A stretch of 64,000 nt of DNA. Source: Megaustenia siamemsis. Lineage: Eukaryota; Mollusca; Gastropoda; Stylommatophora; Ariophantidae. The notes below the pieces were generated by a model that did not search any database, was not told where the DNA came from, and was given only the letters and a program-made list of their open reading frames with translations. This document shows positions 1 to 12,555 of this stretch, piece by piece (the first letter of the stretch is position 1; each line of letters opens with the position of its first letter). The stretch lies in NCBI GenBank assembly GCA_032433765.1, contig JAVIAB010000051.1, positions 50,182,030 through 50,246,029 of the forward strand, read 5' to 3'. The translations under genes were made by a program, and so were the position numbers.

Positions 1-422
1 AGATCGTTTATATAAAAGAAGTGGTTTTTGTAAAGCAAAAGACGGAGAGTTTATGTATAACAACTGGTGCTTCTCATAACGATACGCAAGACTTGTTCAG
101 AATCAAATTCAAAAATATCTATATTTGCTGAAAAACAATTTTCTAAGAAGGGTATTTCGACCAGAGTTACACCGGGAAAGTTACCTAACATTAGAGACAG
201 GTTAAGCTGTTTGAAAAGTAGCCTCGAAGCCTTCCTAACATTATTAATTGGAATTCCTCTGGATAGCTAGACAACGGAAGAAACATAGATTATCATCTTA
301 GACTTTCGAATGGGAATCGGTTTGAATGGTATTAATATCATGGTTAGATGCAATGTAGGGTGGGATATTTAGCAGACACCCTGTAGGATAATATTGAAAT
401 TTATAAAAATATATAAACACTC
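1..422. other. Unassigned AT-rich left edge
   Basis: No gene or repeat family is recognised here. An open frame at 67-270 starts at GTG, codes for 67 residues and has no motif I know. The stretch ends at the 12-bp target-site duplication of the LINE that follows. Confidence 0.4.
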
Positions 423-434
423 GTACTGACTAAC

Positions 435-2028
435 TAATAGTTGGCGATAAAGAACCAAATATATTAATTAAAGAAATAGAAGAATCATTGCGACTCTCAC
501 CAAGAAACAATGCCTCCGGAACCGATAACATCCCAGTAGAAATGCTGGCAGCAGCGGGAGAGGCACGATGTAAATGACTACACAGAATATTCAACGCTGC
601 GTGGATACAACAGCAAGTCCCAGACGATTGGAAACAGTCCATTATATTACCAATATCGAAAAATAAGGGCAGCAGAAGAGACTGCAACCAATATAGAGGA
701 ATATCGCTAATAAGCCACACAGGGAAGTCATATGCCAAGATTTTTTTTAAAAGATTGAGACCAATTATAGACACTAAGCGAGTCTCAGATGGGCTTCAGG
801 AGGAACAGAGGTTGCACAGATGCCCTATGTATCATAAAACAGTAAGCGGAGAAAACAACAGAGCATAATAAAACACTATATTCAAGTTTTATTGACCAAA
901 AAAGGTATTCGATAGGGTGGACAGGGAGCAACTGTTGTCCGAATTGTCCTTTTTACGGAGTGAGTCACCACCTAGTAGAATTATGCAAGAGCCTCTATGA
1001 AAGTAGTCGCACTGCAGTCAGATCTTCAGCAGGCTGCTCTTAACATTTCACCATTAACTCCGGAGTAAGACAAGGCTGCGTGTTTTTCCCTTTCTTTTCA
1101 TCACATATATGGACAATATATGCAAATTAGCAAGCTCAAGAAAAGGAAGTATATCAACAAAGATAATAGCAAGCGATAACACAAAAGAGAACGAAATATA
1201 CGTACCAGAAAACAGCAGAAGAGAGGAAGAAATAAATAAAATACTATTTTCAGACGATTAAGTTCTAATACATGAAACAACTGAGGACCTGCAAGAACAT
1301 ATCAACAGGCTAAACAACACTTTTAAACAATACAACATAAAGATCAACATAAACAAAACCGAAGTAATGGCAATAGCGAGAAAGAAAGAAAAACTAAACA
1401 TCATAATAGATAATTCGACTCTGAAACAAGTAGACAATTTTAAATATCTGGGTAATACGTTAACACAAGACAATAACCAAGAGACAGAGATAAATATAAG
1501 GTGTAATAAAGCATGCCAAGCTAAAGGCCAAGTATCAACACTATTGAAAAACAAAGCAATAACTAGGGAAGCAAAACGGGCAATATACAAATCAATTTTT
1601 CTACCAACTCTGTGCTAAAAGTGCCAGAATTGGACGCTGGACTCTAGAACAATAAGAAAGATAACGACCACCGAAATGAAATGTGTCAGATGAATGACAG
1701 GATACAGCTTAAGGGACAGAGTAAGAAACACCGACCTGAGGAAAGAACTTGAAATTGAACCAGCCATCAAATACATAAAGAAACAACAGATAAATTGGTT
1801 CAGCCACATATCAAGACAAAAAGAACTAACAATGACTCAAAGAGCCATAAACAAAAACTACGAAAACGACAGATTAAGAGGAAGACAGAGGAAGAAATGG
1901 ATAAAGGGAATACTAGCGTCACTAGGAGGGATAACACTAGAAGAGACCAACATAAGATCAAAGAATCGCAGAATGTTTATCCCCTCGACGCCAACGGCAA
2001 TAAGGAGGAAAAATAGAAGAAAGAAGAA
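435..2028 (+). mobile_element. Non-LTR retrotransposon (LINE family A), 5'-truncated, decayed
   Basis: This is a reverse-transcriptase (RT) pseudogene broken by stops and frameshifts. Reading across frames shows RT landmarks in order: the NNASGTDNIPVEML segment near 510-545, the GVRQGCV-like segment near 1060-1085, and the catalytic box as F-S-D-D at about 1246-1258, followed at once by a stop codon. The post-RT region has the typical FKYLG core near 1440 and the INWFSHISRQKEL segment near 1790. The copy is flanked by a perfect 12-bp duplication, GTACTGACTAAC, at 423-434 and 2029-2040, which fixes both ends. The 3' end is GAA-rich (AGAAGAAAGAAGAA), not poly(A). The endonuclease is missing through 5' truncation. 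A sister copy lies at 62783-63294 on the minus strand, and another fragment at about 53930-54140. It cannot be active. I do not commit to a clade. Confidence 0.9.
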
Positions 2029-2259
2029 GTACTGACTAACGCCTCCAAGGTATATTTGGTTGTCTCCCTATTTTTGTCTGAATACTCTAATATATCACTT
2101 TGATTTAATCTATCTACAGATGTTTCAAAGTCATTTATGTTGTTAACTAACAAGGGTTTGCCTAACCCTGTCGCGTTATTTGAGCGGGCAGGAAAACAAC
2201 GCAGCCTCTGTGTCTCCCTATGTTTTAAAACTAGATGATAGCACTTCATTCGTCATTTT

Positions 2260-4335
2260 AAAAATCCAACATTTCCAAGGAGGGTTACGAGTATTGCAAA
2301 AAGTTCTGGAAGGACAATAATCTTGCTATTGTTAGGGACTTTCTAATTTGGTATAATAACAAAGATGTAGTCCCCTTCTTAGAAGCATTAGAGCAGCAGG
2401 TTCGCTTTTATGGGGATCAGGGAGTGGACTGTTTTAAAGGCGCCATTTCGGTACCGGGTGTTTGTTTAAAGTATGTTTTTAAGACCTTTGACACGAGTGT
2501 AATGTTTAGTTTATGTTCGATCAAACAGGCGAATCTACACACAACAATTAGAGAGGGAGTATCGTAGGGGGGTTCCTCTATGTTTCATAGGTATCACGAG
2601 GTAGGCAAAACGTTTATTAGGGGAGGAACGCTGGTCCAATCCATCCAAAGTTACGACGCCAACGCGTTATATCTTTGGGCCCTAATGAAGCCATTGCCAA
2701 CAGATTATCCAATTATTAGAAGAATGGAGACAGGGTTTACGGTCGAAAAGGAAAATTATTATGTCCAACAAAGTAGAGAGTGGCTAACTTGGGTCGATCA
2801 CCAAAAAGTGGTGAAGATGAAAACTCAGTTTAACGGGCACGATTTTATGTTAGGTGATTGGAATATTCCCGTAGATAGGCTGGGATAAAATGATTAGAAT
2901 AGCCTACAATTTCCATGACTGTCTGTGCCATGGTCACGAACTCCGTCCCTTTACCACGGATAAAGATATAAACCCTGCTAATAATAAACCTTTTTCGAGC
3001 TGTTTGAAAAAAAAAAAACATGTGAGATGCACACTTACCTTCCCGAGGAGGTCAAAATCCCAGTTGAAGTTATGTTGGAATGCGAGTGGCAGGCCCTGAA
3101 AATGTCTGAACCAGCTATTAGGGCGTTCTTTTCAAAAGCCATCTCCCAAACTAGACCGTCTTATTCTCAAGAAGGACTCCCTCTCAGAGATAAACAGATT
3201 CTGACTTCTGTATCAGACGGGACGTGTTTTATTTTAGTGGAATGTGATCTACAGGTCCCCTACCGCCTGAAGACACATTTCAGTGAGATGACTCAGATTT
3301 GCAAAAATATTGTTGAAACGCGTAACGATATAGGGGCGTTTATGGGGGGGGGGGGATCCCCCCAAAATAACTTGCAGTCGATCCCTTGTGGCACCTTATC
3401 GGTAGTTATGCCGAGGGAAAAAAATTGATTGCAACACTGCTGTTAAATTGGTATTTAGATCATGGGCTAGAGGTAACACAATTTTATCACGCTATAGAAT
3501 ATCAACAGTTAAGTTGCTTTAAAAAGTCCGTAAAATTTTTGTTGACGTTTGGAGAGTCGCAGATTTAGATGAAAATAATTCTATAGTCAACGATACGATG
3601 AAGCTCCTGAGAAACTCGGCATACGGGAAGACTCTAACTAATAAAACAAATCATAGCGATGTCTCGTACGTTCAGGGGTTGAGATATCGAAAATAATAAA
3701 TAATTCTCGGTTTTAAAAAATGACTGAAATAGCGGGGGTGAAGGATCTTTTTGAAATTGAGATGGAGAAAAAGAAACGGTTTGTGACTTACCCCTACAAT
3801 CGATTTCTTCGTCTATCAATATACAAAACTTCATATGTTAGGTTTTTTAAGTTTTTAGAAAGGTCCGACTTTCAGTTATATGAAACAGATACCTATAGTT
3901 TATACTTGGCTTTAAGCGCACCTAAGTTAGAGGACATAGTTAAGACAGGTCTGCAGGATGAGTTTAATAGAATATTATAAAGACTGGTTTCCCACTGAGT
4001 TTTGTGATGAGCATGTTAGCAAGACAGACTGTATTAGATATAAGGATGTTAAAGCATATACCAAACGAACGCCTGGTCTTTTTAAATTACGAAAGGACAA
4101 CCCTTGTCAGCTTATGTAGTAAGACGTATAATTGTAGTGTTGATTATGATAAAATCAGTTGTAAAGGGCTAAGTAAGCAACTCAATAAGTTAGATAAAGA
4201 TATGTTTTAGAGGTCCTCGACACACAAAAGGCCAAGGGTGGGAAAAATGTAGGTTTAAAAGTATTAAATAATTCCATAGTTTCCTACAATCAAACAAGAA
4301 ATGCTCTTTCGTATTTCTATATAAAAGGTAGGTAG
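2260..4335 (+). pseudogene. Decayed protein-primed-type family B DNA polymerase (Polinton/Maverick-like)
   Basis: In intact relatives this enzyme is a protein-primed replicative polymerase with an N-terminal 3'-5' exonuclease. Segments recognised in order across several frames: a pre-polymerase stretch including FLIWYNNKDVVPFLEAL near 2340-2390; the palm motif YDANALYLWAL at 2652-2684; ILVECDLQVP near 3232-3261; the family B motif KLLRNSAYGK at 3601-3630; and the third catalytic box near 3880-3912, which reads ETDTYSLY. The second aspartate expected in DTDS is tyrosine here, a one-base change that would abolish catalysis. A thumb-like tail (TPGLFKL, SCKGLSKQLNKL) runs to about 4335. Frameshifts and stops are spread throughout. 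The family is shared by Polintons and related virus-like elements. I see no integrase, capsid or terminal repeat beside it, so it is an orphan fragment. A second fragment of the same type lies at 10430-11180. Confidence 0.85.
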
Positions 4336-6366
4336 CTGATGATAACGTCTCAACTACGCCTCTAGATATTTAATTATTTTTACTACCCACTTCGACCTAC
4401 CAGCGATCACTATTAGTTTCACCATTATGTCTCTTTTATATCATAGAGCTAAGCAGACACCCAATTAAATAGCTAGAAATAAATTGCATTCTTATAGTAT
4501 ATATTTACTATGTAGTATTGTATATGTAGTATGTTCTATATTTACTAGTTATATTATATATTTACTCAGTGTACTAAATATTGTATCTATTGTAATGGTA
4601 TATAATATCCACTGTATGATGCGCTATATATCTACTGAGATAATAAAAGAATAAAATATATCTTTGTTTTCTGTTTTATATTGCATGTTATTGTTTTGTT
4701 ATGTTTTATAATCTACTAAACTACCCTAAGGTCTTTATCTTAATTGTATCTGCCCACGTCTGTACAAAAACCCTTGGCTGCATCATATATAACGATGAGA
4801 CAATGTTGTCCATCTGCTTTGAACATTAAAAAGTGGATGTTCTACACTCACATAAAAAATAACTATCGGATTATTTCCCCTCTATAATTCACTATCGATC
4901 CTTGTTAGATAACAATGATCCATTTTTTATCTCCCCTTACCAGACACGGTCAGCTTCCTCGCGCCTTATGTGCTGAAGGCGCTTGTGCACCTTGCTATAT
5001 ATATATATATATATATCTTTGTTAATTTATGGACTAAATTTTAATCTGATGGACCCTGCTATACTACTATAGTGAAGGCCAGATAGTATTTACAGAAGAT
5101 AGTGGCAAACTCGATTAAAAATAAAAATTCGAAATTGAAAATGTTCTGCTGAATGCGCAAAATATTACAGCTGCGGGGAAAAAAAAGAATAAAAAGGAAC
5201 ACAGCGCAAACAACGATCTTTTTCGTTCTGAAAAACAAAATGAAAGTAAAAAATTATATGTGACTAAAACAGCAAAATGCCACTCATTATAGCTCACTAG
5301 ATGGTGTAAAGTTTGTCTACAGATCTTTAGTATGCGATGCTTGCTATACAAGTACCTGCTTCTTTTTCTCGAGTAGAGATCAGCTATTGCCATGTATTTA
5401 GAGACTTAGACCAACGTGGGTTACAAACAAGTGTTGTTGCGATCTCCACCGGTTCCAAATAGTCAGTTATGCAGAGTTGTTTCTGTGGATTGTGTTGTTG
5501 CGATTTTGTGTGAGTGCTACAGTCCTGTATGATTTGCTGTGCATTCTTTGTGGATGCTCCACAATCGTTTCTGTAGCTCTGAGGCCACATTGATCTGTTC
5601 TAAATCTTGGTCTGCTGATGTCTCATGAATCTTTTTAAGTCGTCACGTTCCAACTAATACTTTTCATAAAATCTCCTCTACGTCCTGTTTTTCCTATGTT
5701 TCAGGATTGTCTTTACTTCTTTAATTCTCTGGTGTTGGTTGAACTGTAAAGGTCCATACCCGTTTTTGAAAGTTCATCTTCTCTCGTTTCCATAGATGCT
5801 AAAGAGTGTTGGTATCCACTGTATGACTAATTCTATACTATTTTCTGTAAGCGCTGCTTCCTATTTCCTGACCTCTCTAAATATACGAGCACTCGTATCG
5901 ATAGTCTTTATCGTCTGTAGCTCAGAGAATATCTCATTAGCACTTCTCATTCTTTGTTGTTCCACTTGATTATTGCTGCTCTACCTCGTAACCTTCTGTT
6001 AAGGTGAAAAATTGATATATTTTGCGTCGCAATTTTGAGTTTTTTGAGCCAATCTTTGTAAAATGGATTTTTCATCTTCTTCAATCTCTACACATTTGAC
6101 TGGCTAATTAGTAATTTTTCATGACCTCCGTAGAGAGGTAGTGTTGTTACAATCAACTCTGGTTCGCTAATCCATATACCTGAAGCAAGTTATAAGTCAC
6201 TTGAATTTCTTTGTATACGTCTTGTAGCACTTCTTATGTTTAATTCCTTGCATTTTTTATTATTTTCATTTTTTGCTCTTTCTCTAATAGAAATGACAAC
6301 CATTCCATTGCTGTTCGCTAGAATTAGAGATCGTGGGCTGTTACGGTCCAGGAGAAAGAGAACTGT
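4336..6366. other. Unassigned AT-rich stretch
   Basis: It holds TA-rich text near 4490-4640 and an (AT)n run at about 4998-5016. The minus strand between roughly 5390 and 6150 can be read as broken, basic, glutamine-rich peptide pieces that might be old coding sequence. I recognise no motif there and no frame stays open. Confidence 0.35.
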
Positions 6367-6488
6367 AAAGGAGGAAAACGGTGCTATCGTGGTAACTAAC
6401 AGTAGTTTGACCAAGGAGATCATGACAGCAACTAAAGGAGGAAAACGGTGCTATCGTGGTAACTAACAGTAGTTTGACAAAGGAGATC
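6367..6488. repeat. Short direct duplication, period 67 bp
   Basis: A segment of about 55 bp beginning AAAGGAGGAAAACGG occurs at 6367-6421 and again at 6434-6488 with one visible difference. It is a local tandem duplication of unknown origin, outside any recognised element. Confidence 0.85.
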
Positions 6489-6786
6489 CAGGCAGTAACT
6501 AAATAAATTACAAGGCTAGAAAAACACAACCTTTTACTCAAGTGTGCTTTCTGGCTGGTTCGATGAGTATGCTCATGAAATTACAAGGAGGCTTGGCACA
6601 AAGCATTGCATAAGCGTTGTGAGAGGAAAGAACGAACGAGCTGAAAGCAAGTCTGAAACAGCTGCCGTGGACTGCGGACATGCCCTGGACCGGGCTGGCA
6701 TTCTGAATGCCATCATGGAGGCAGGACGCACTGACAACTCAGTCAATAATCATGAATCTATAACAACGTTCAGACTGCAGGAACAT
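6489..6786. other. Unassigned, with one open frame of unknown origin
   Basis: An 89-codon frame on the plus strand (6544-6813) begins at GTG and reads sensibly (for example ALDRAGILNAIMEAGR, NNHESITTFRL) but matches no family I know. Its last codons are the target site of the SINE pair that follows, so it predates that insertion. It may be a fragment of an old mobile-element or host exon. Confidence 0.3.
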
Positions 6787-6799
6787 CAGGTGAAACTTG

Positions 6800-7344
6800 T
6801 ACACGCCAAGTGATATACTCGTATATATTATTATATATGATTATATATATTCGTATATGGAATATGGTGTAAAAAAAAAAGTAAAGTGCCCCCGTCACGC
6901 CAAGTGGCGTATAGGGAATATGGTGTTAGTGACCATAAATTTTCAAGACCTTCGGCACATGATTTTTGGGGTAATGTGGTCGGTATTACGCACGTTCCGC
7001 TTCACTTTCCGAGAAAAAAATCCGGGGCCCATTAAAGGCTGGGTGAACCCGGAAGCCGTCGGTTGGGATCGAACCCTACCCCTTGTCCTTTGTAGTCCAG
7101 TTCACTAACCACTGAGCTATCGTGGCTCCCCGAATAGGGTGTTAGTGACCATAAATTTTACAGACCTTCGGAACATGATTTTTGGGATAATTTGGTCGGT
7201 ATTACGCCCGTGCAGTTTTACTTTCCCAGAAAAATATCCGGTACTCATTAAATGCTGGGTGAAACGGAAGGCCTCGGTGGGGATCGAACCCTACCTCTTG
7301 TCCTTGGTAGTCCAGTTCACTAACCACTGAGCTATCGTGGCTCC
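6800..7344 (-). mobile_element. Head-to-tail pair of tRNA-derived SINEs (SINE1) plus a 3' scrap
   Basis: Two SINE1 copies sit end to end on the minus strand. The unit at 6881-7130 is complete, with box A-like GATAGCTCAGTGGTTAG, box B-like GGGATCGAACCCTAC complement, body and 3' hairpin. The unit at 7131-7346 lacks its 3' end. Between 6800 and 6880 a third scrap of SINE 3' sequence (CACGCCAAGTG, then GAATATGGTGT) is broken by an AT-rich simple repeat. The whole block is flanked by CAGGTGAAACTTG at 6787-6799 and 7345-7357, so the array probably inserted as one unit or grew by unequal exchange after insertion. Confidence 0.85.
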
Positions 7345-7357
7345 CAGGTGAAACTTG

Positions 7358-8373
7358 GAGATGCCAATAAGGTTCACTGCGCGGGGAAACACAAAATATC
7401 AAATCAACTAAATTGATCAATCAAATAAATAAATTAAAAAAATCAACACAGAACTTGAGTCATGAGTCTCCACACACTGAGGGACATATTGTAAAGGGGC
7501 ACTTACGGACATGTGCTATGTGCAATGAAGATGATCCATTGACTAAACTAATATAAACCATTCCAATTGTCTATCACCTTCCATAAGGTAGACCACTTGC
7601 CTTTAAGGGCTGTTAGTTTTAGAACCACTATTTTCTTTAGACAAATGGAATTTACAATTTTCTAACAGCGCGGAATTGATTTATAAATTGCAGCACAGTG
7701 ATTGTTATGTTTGCAGTGAATGTGATTTATTGTGTCTGGGCGGCAGGTAACCTTTCTTACTTTAAACTTGTTGGTTTGAGCGAAATTAATTCATGATATA
7801 TATCTGATGTGTAGACATGAATCAGTTAATGTTAAGAATTGTTGTGCTTTGGTAATTCTCATTTCAAAGACAAATTGGAGAATACGTGATACGCTACAAT
7901 ACGTGACCTGCTACAGTGCTAATTGAATTATACATTCATCTTAATAACAAAAGCGCAAAAAATATATTTCTGTTATTAGGAATAACAAATATTATTTTAA
8001 CATTACGAAAGAAAGTAAAAATTATTCTATTATTATCGTTTGTTCAGCAACAATAATACTTCCTGTATTATGTGTATTAATAAATGTAAAAACATTTAGT
8101 ATGATATTAATATTGTTACAATGCTATTTATGAAGGCTCTGTAATAATTACTTCACCATTAGAGAATGTTTTTAGTTTGGTCGAACAGACCAGTCTGAGC
8201 CACAATTGTTTTCTATATGGTTACTACGATTTACTTTAGTACATGCAAGTAGTATAAGACGAGGTTTAGAGTTCGATTTGGATGCAAAGGGATATATGAA
8301 TACTCTATGTGCTACAACGTGCTCCAGGAATCAGCTGACAATAATGGTTATATAGAGGGAATGTACCATTCTG
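7358..8373. other. Unassigned AT-rich stretch
   Basis: I see no gene, repeat boundary or family motif here. Open frames are all short. Confidence 0.4.
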
Positions 8374-8766
8374 GATGATACGTATATATGTATAGGACTT
8401 AGAACAAGTATGGTGGGTGTTAAGCTCATGAAGGGGTAGTTGGAGAAAAATTGAGTAGATTGTTTAATGAGTCATGTAATGGACATCGCTGTTTCCCGCC
8501 AAATTCCACAGAGCTAATAGAAGTGAGTGTATGTTGTCCGGCTATAGACCACGCCCACCCCGGAAGCGAAACTACCATATTAGGGACTAGCGTTACGTTA
8601 GTTATTTCATAGATATATTGTTCATATATACTTATAATAATAATAAATTAATATTTATTATATCCGCGTGGACGTAAAGGGACCATATTTAAGATAGATA
8701 CGAACCATAATCAGGTATATATACATATATATAATGACAACTCTTGCTGACGACATGAATGAACAG
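8374..8766 (+). repeat. Left outer inverted-repeat arm
   Basis: It matches 13060-13455 in reverse complement with scattered substitutions. Shared landmarks include AAATTCCACAG, GTATGTTGTCCGGCT, CGAAACTACCATATTAGGGA and GCTGACGACATGAA. The outermost bases fall in TATATATGTATAGG, where simple sequence makes the exact end uncertain. Confidence 0.9.
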
Positions 8767-9949
8767 TCATTCTCCCAGGCTTCCGTGAGTTGGATATGGA
8801 TCAATAAACATCGCTCGTACAAGTATAGATTTTTTCCCGCGCGCGAGATTGCTGAGACGTGATCTAAAAAAAACAATCGAGTACACGATTTAATATATTC
8901 ATTCGAATAATATTGGTCAGTCGCCACAAGGTAGCCAATAGTTTTAAGAAATACTAAGATGTGTCCACTGGTCCTTAGAGATCGAGTTCATCCCAACGAT
9001 CATAAGAGGAAAGATATGTGTAGGGCATGTCAGCTGCCTCTCTGATGCGTTTTATTAGTTACTGTTCACAGAGCATGTATATTTATTAACAGGGCCCAAA
9101 AACGGGTGTGTGCGTGTTTGTGTGTGTGTATGTGCATATTACTCAGAGAGTAAACAAAAGGAGCAGTATTCTGATAGCTTTGCTGACTGATACAAAATGT
9201 AATGTTTATTGGCGGAGAGGTGCCTGTATTTGTGTGTGGGTCGTAGAACAAGTGGATGGATAGGTGGGTTTGATGGAGATGTGAGTGTGTGTTTGTGTGA
9301 TTCAGTATGCAAATAGCTGTATAAATATATTTTGAAGTGATAAGTGACTGCTTAGAGTGGTGACTAAGTAGATCGATCAATAGCTCACCCAAGATTTCCA
9401 TACACTTTCGTTACATCACTATAAAGTGGTTATCAATATCAGCCGTAATCAAAACGCTAATAAAATAAGGTAGCTGTGGGTGAGATCTAGTCTGTCTGGT
9501 ATATTACGTGACCACATTATTCAGTTTTCGAATCCATATGCTGTCAATGGGGTGGGGAGGACTAGCAATATGTTTGTATCGTTTCCCCTACCGTTCACCA
9601 CCTCATTCATACGGATACAAGTGATAAGTTTTCTTACTTCATTGCCACAATAATCATGTCAATGATAATAACAACTCAAAGATCAGATGAAGAATATAAC
9701 AGAGACTGACCAATAGACGGATATATATATATGGTTTGAGGCTGTGACACATTATGCTGCATCATGAGTCTATGTCGAACACCGATGTGATCTCATGTCT
9801 TATTAAACAGCCTAGGTAATTAATGTTAATCGTAAGTGAGCTTCATGATAAAAAGTAAATAAAATAAAACTACATAACCATTGACGTCATGACAGACGGT
9901 TTGTAGCAACCAATCATGATAAGTCAGTAGGTTGGTGAAGCATCTGTGT

Positions 9950-10262
9950 CTCATACTGGGTGCTGTTTCACGGAAAAGCATCGCACGTGGCCGAAATTGT
10001 CAATCATGGACAGACAGTTCAATCTACACAAAATGAACAAGATGCATTTTTGTGTATCTGGTCGTGTCTCCTTTCTGTTGCGCCATTTGCCTTCTGAATT
10101 TGATAACAGCATTGTCTCGAAACATGCAGTGCCAAATTTTTATTTTTGCTCTCCATGTGCGACGATCTTCAGTCATATTTTCTGTTTCTTTCACTGATAA
10201 AAAATCCCTCAAGAAAACCCTGCAAATATCCTTATATCTCAGCGCAGGTCTGCCCTAATGTC
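9950..10262 (-). mobile_element. LINE 3' coding fragment (family D-like)
   Basis: Read on the minus strand from 10262, the frame gives GRPALRYKDI, then DRRTWRAKI. This is the usual 'GRP.LRYKD...DR..WR' signature found after the RT domain in many invertebrate LINEs. The segment carries stops further along and has no RT catalytic core. Family D is also seen at 56653-57420, where GRPKLRFVDECKRD is the corresponding stretch. This copy lies in the insertion that separates the outer and inner left arms of the inverted-repeat structure. Confidence 0.7.
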
Positions 10263-10429
10263 TCGCTCCATCTGAGTTTTCCATACAATATTTTTTAGGG
10301 AACACATTCATCTTTTGTTTGTAATTTTTTTCTTTTACATTCTTATCGCGTGACTCACCCACTGTAGTCTCCTGTTCCTAAGTAATACCATATTGGACGG
10401 GAATGTGGCTCACTGCAAGACGTTAGCTT

Positions 10430-11180
10430 GCTACTCTATCCCGTTATATGATGTTCTTTAGCTTGCAAAGACAACGTACATTTAAAAAATGTATAACCTG
10501 TTATCTTTCCCAACATAGGTAGTCCAAGATTATAATCCATATAAAAGTGTACTTTAATCATGCAACATTTTTTAACTATGTCGTCTAATGTAAGTGCACT
10601 TAAGCCAGTTATAAACAATCGGCATCTGTCTCCCATAACGGAAAGTCGCCCCTATCGAAACAGATCCTCCCATATTTAAGGTCATCCTATAAAAATGGAA
10701 ATATTGATATGGTGATACAGGGGATTAACAACAACATATATTTCGACGGCGTAATCTCCCATAAACTCACGGACAGCGTTAGGAGTGACATCGATAAGTT
10801 TGTGTTTGTTTGGAAAAGTTGACTCATCTTACTGAAAGATTCCTTTACGTCCTCAGGAAACGTGTAGATCACATTCCAAAATACCAAAACTTGTATCTAA
10901 ATATAACTAATATCTCACTGTGCATGTCGTCGCTCTCCTAGCTCTGTAACATTGGCTCTCCAATTATCAGTATAGATCTGTCTGACATCATATGGAAGAA
11001 TATCTAAAGCGTCATCGTCAACTGTTAGTTTTCTTCGTTTCGCACAACAACCAGTCTCCACTCGATGTAGTAGGTCGTTTGTGTGACGCCGATGAAGTAA
11101 AAATGGAGTCTGTATGTGATCGATAAATACTCCTGTAGTTCGTATATAAATTGTTACTAATATTAAACGAGGCACTGTAC
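10430..11180 (-). pseudogene. Second decayed family B DNA polymerase fragment (Polinton-like)
   Basis: The minus-strand pieces match the polymerase at 2260-4335. The ECDL..P segment followed by VKESFSKMSQLF lies at about 10800-10870, parallel to VECDLQVP..HFSEMTQI in the first copy. The catalytic box region near 10600-10640 reads WETDADCL, followed by LALSALTLDDIV once a frameshift is crossed; the first copy has LALSAPKLEDIV. An upstream frame (10915-11175) including LPYDVRQIYTDNWR may be an N-terminal piece, but I am less sure of that. The stretch between these blocks is far shorter than in an intact gene, so there is a large internal deletion as well as frameshifts. The copy is non-functional. 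Confidence 0.7.
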
Positions 11181-11567
11181 AGATGCCGTATGGGTGAGTG
11201 GTAGAGATACAGATAGTGATGCTGCATTTTTTGGTTTTCTAGATGTTTTTTTTCTAGATTGTTGAGGTGCATTTGCATACGAAATATCACCAATAGTTTT
11301 CTGTTTTCACTAGCAGAAAATCAGCATAGACTCCCCCCCCCCAAAGATCCTCATTTCTTATCTTATACCCGAGCTTATCTTGGAACTAGTTTCCTGATGT
11401 ATTTGTGACACCGGTGACTTCCTACCGCTAAGAGTTATTTTCACCAAACGTAGATTAAGGCTGTAAAACTGGGCCCTTTTCAATATTGGATATTCTAATG
11501 AGTCCAGAGTCAAGGCTAAATCGATAATGACCGAGCTACACGAAACATTGAGATGTGCTGTTGGTGA

Positions 11568-11945
11568 CACATGTGAAAAAGAGGATGGCGTTGTTGATAG
11601 ACACTGTATCTTTGCATCAGAACACGACGTGGTAAAAACTTATAGCTGGTGGCTCTGGTGTACGACTTGTTATGACAGAAGTTGACACACTCACAGAGTT
11701 TGTAGTGTCAACACAAGAACATATACAGGCTTGTCGACGCATCAGAGATTGTAGGATCAGAACAGTTGACATGTTTATGTACCTCAACACACACTCGATT
11801 GTAATGTCTCTGCTCCATGTAATATCGGTGTTCTTGTAGTCGACACTGTCGTGGTGTGATCGTTCAAGGTGTCGTAGATGTCGACACAGTAGGCTGTAAT
11901 GTCGGTGATACATGTGATATTGTTATTGATGTCGGGAGAAATCAC
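11568..11945 (+). repeat. Left inner inverted-repeat arm
   Basis: It pairs in reverse complement with 12556-13050 at high identity by eye. Compared with the right arm it lacks about 120 bp near 11600. The arm is dense in GTCGAC, GTTGAC and GTCAAC hexamers (for example near 11693, 11706, 11733, 11765, 11839 and 11879). Confidence 0.9.
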
Positions 11946-12149
11946 CGTACCTCGAGATTTGTGAACTTCAAAATTCAAGAAAGACTTCTGCATATTTGCT
12001 AACGGCAACTTCCTCAGAAATAGACTTACATATTTCCATCGCTCCGAAAAAAATCCATACACAAAAGATTCAACATAGGACTGTAGGCTTTCTCAAATCG
12101 GACTTCAGGTTTTCTACTAGTGCAATTTTCTGGAAGCAACTCGTGTTCT

Positions 12150-12420
12150 CACAATTCTGAAAGCGATTACTCGCTCTCCAAGAATTACAGACCCATCTGC
12201 CTCATCCCTTGTGTAGGAAAGTTGCTGGGGAAGATGATGAATAGAAGGTTGATCTGCTACACAAAAACCAACTTACTTGAACACAGCTAGGGTAGAAACA
12301 AAACATACGTTAAGATAACATATCTCACACAAAACAGAGATCGTATCTACACCGGTCTCAGTGATGGTGATTTCGTTATTCTGTTGCGCGCAAGAGTACA
12401 ACCCCATCAACATAAAAAGT
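12150..12420 (+). mobile_element. Jockey-superfamily LINE reverse-transcriptase fragment
   Basis: The plus strand from about 12175 reads NYRPICLIPCVGKLLGKM followed by NRRL. This is the first conserved RT block of Jockey-type LINEs (usually YRPI.L....K..E). Downstream the text suggests the following thumb-proximal region before a shift and stops. Only this short part of the RT is present. It lies in the loop between the inner arms of the inverted-repeat structure. Confidence 0.7.
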
Positions 12421-12555
12421 TTGAAAGGTTTTGATATATTTCAATATTAAATTTTGCTCGACACCGTTAAAACATCGAAATGTGTACGTCACTGACCACG
12501 CTTATCATGAAAGGTGACTCGACTAGTTGATAATTAGAGAAAATATGGGGTGTCT

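Noticed and set aside
9066..9401. 111-codon minus-strand frame rich in histidine and threonine
   Set aside because: It is driven by a GTGT-rich simple-sequence stretch and has no motif.
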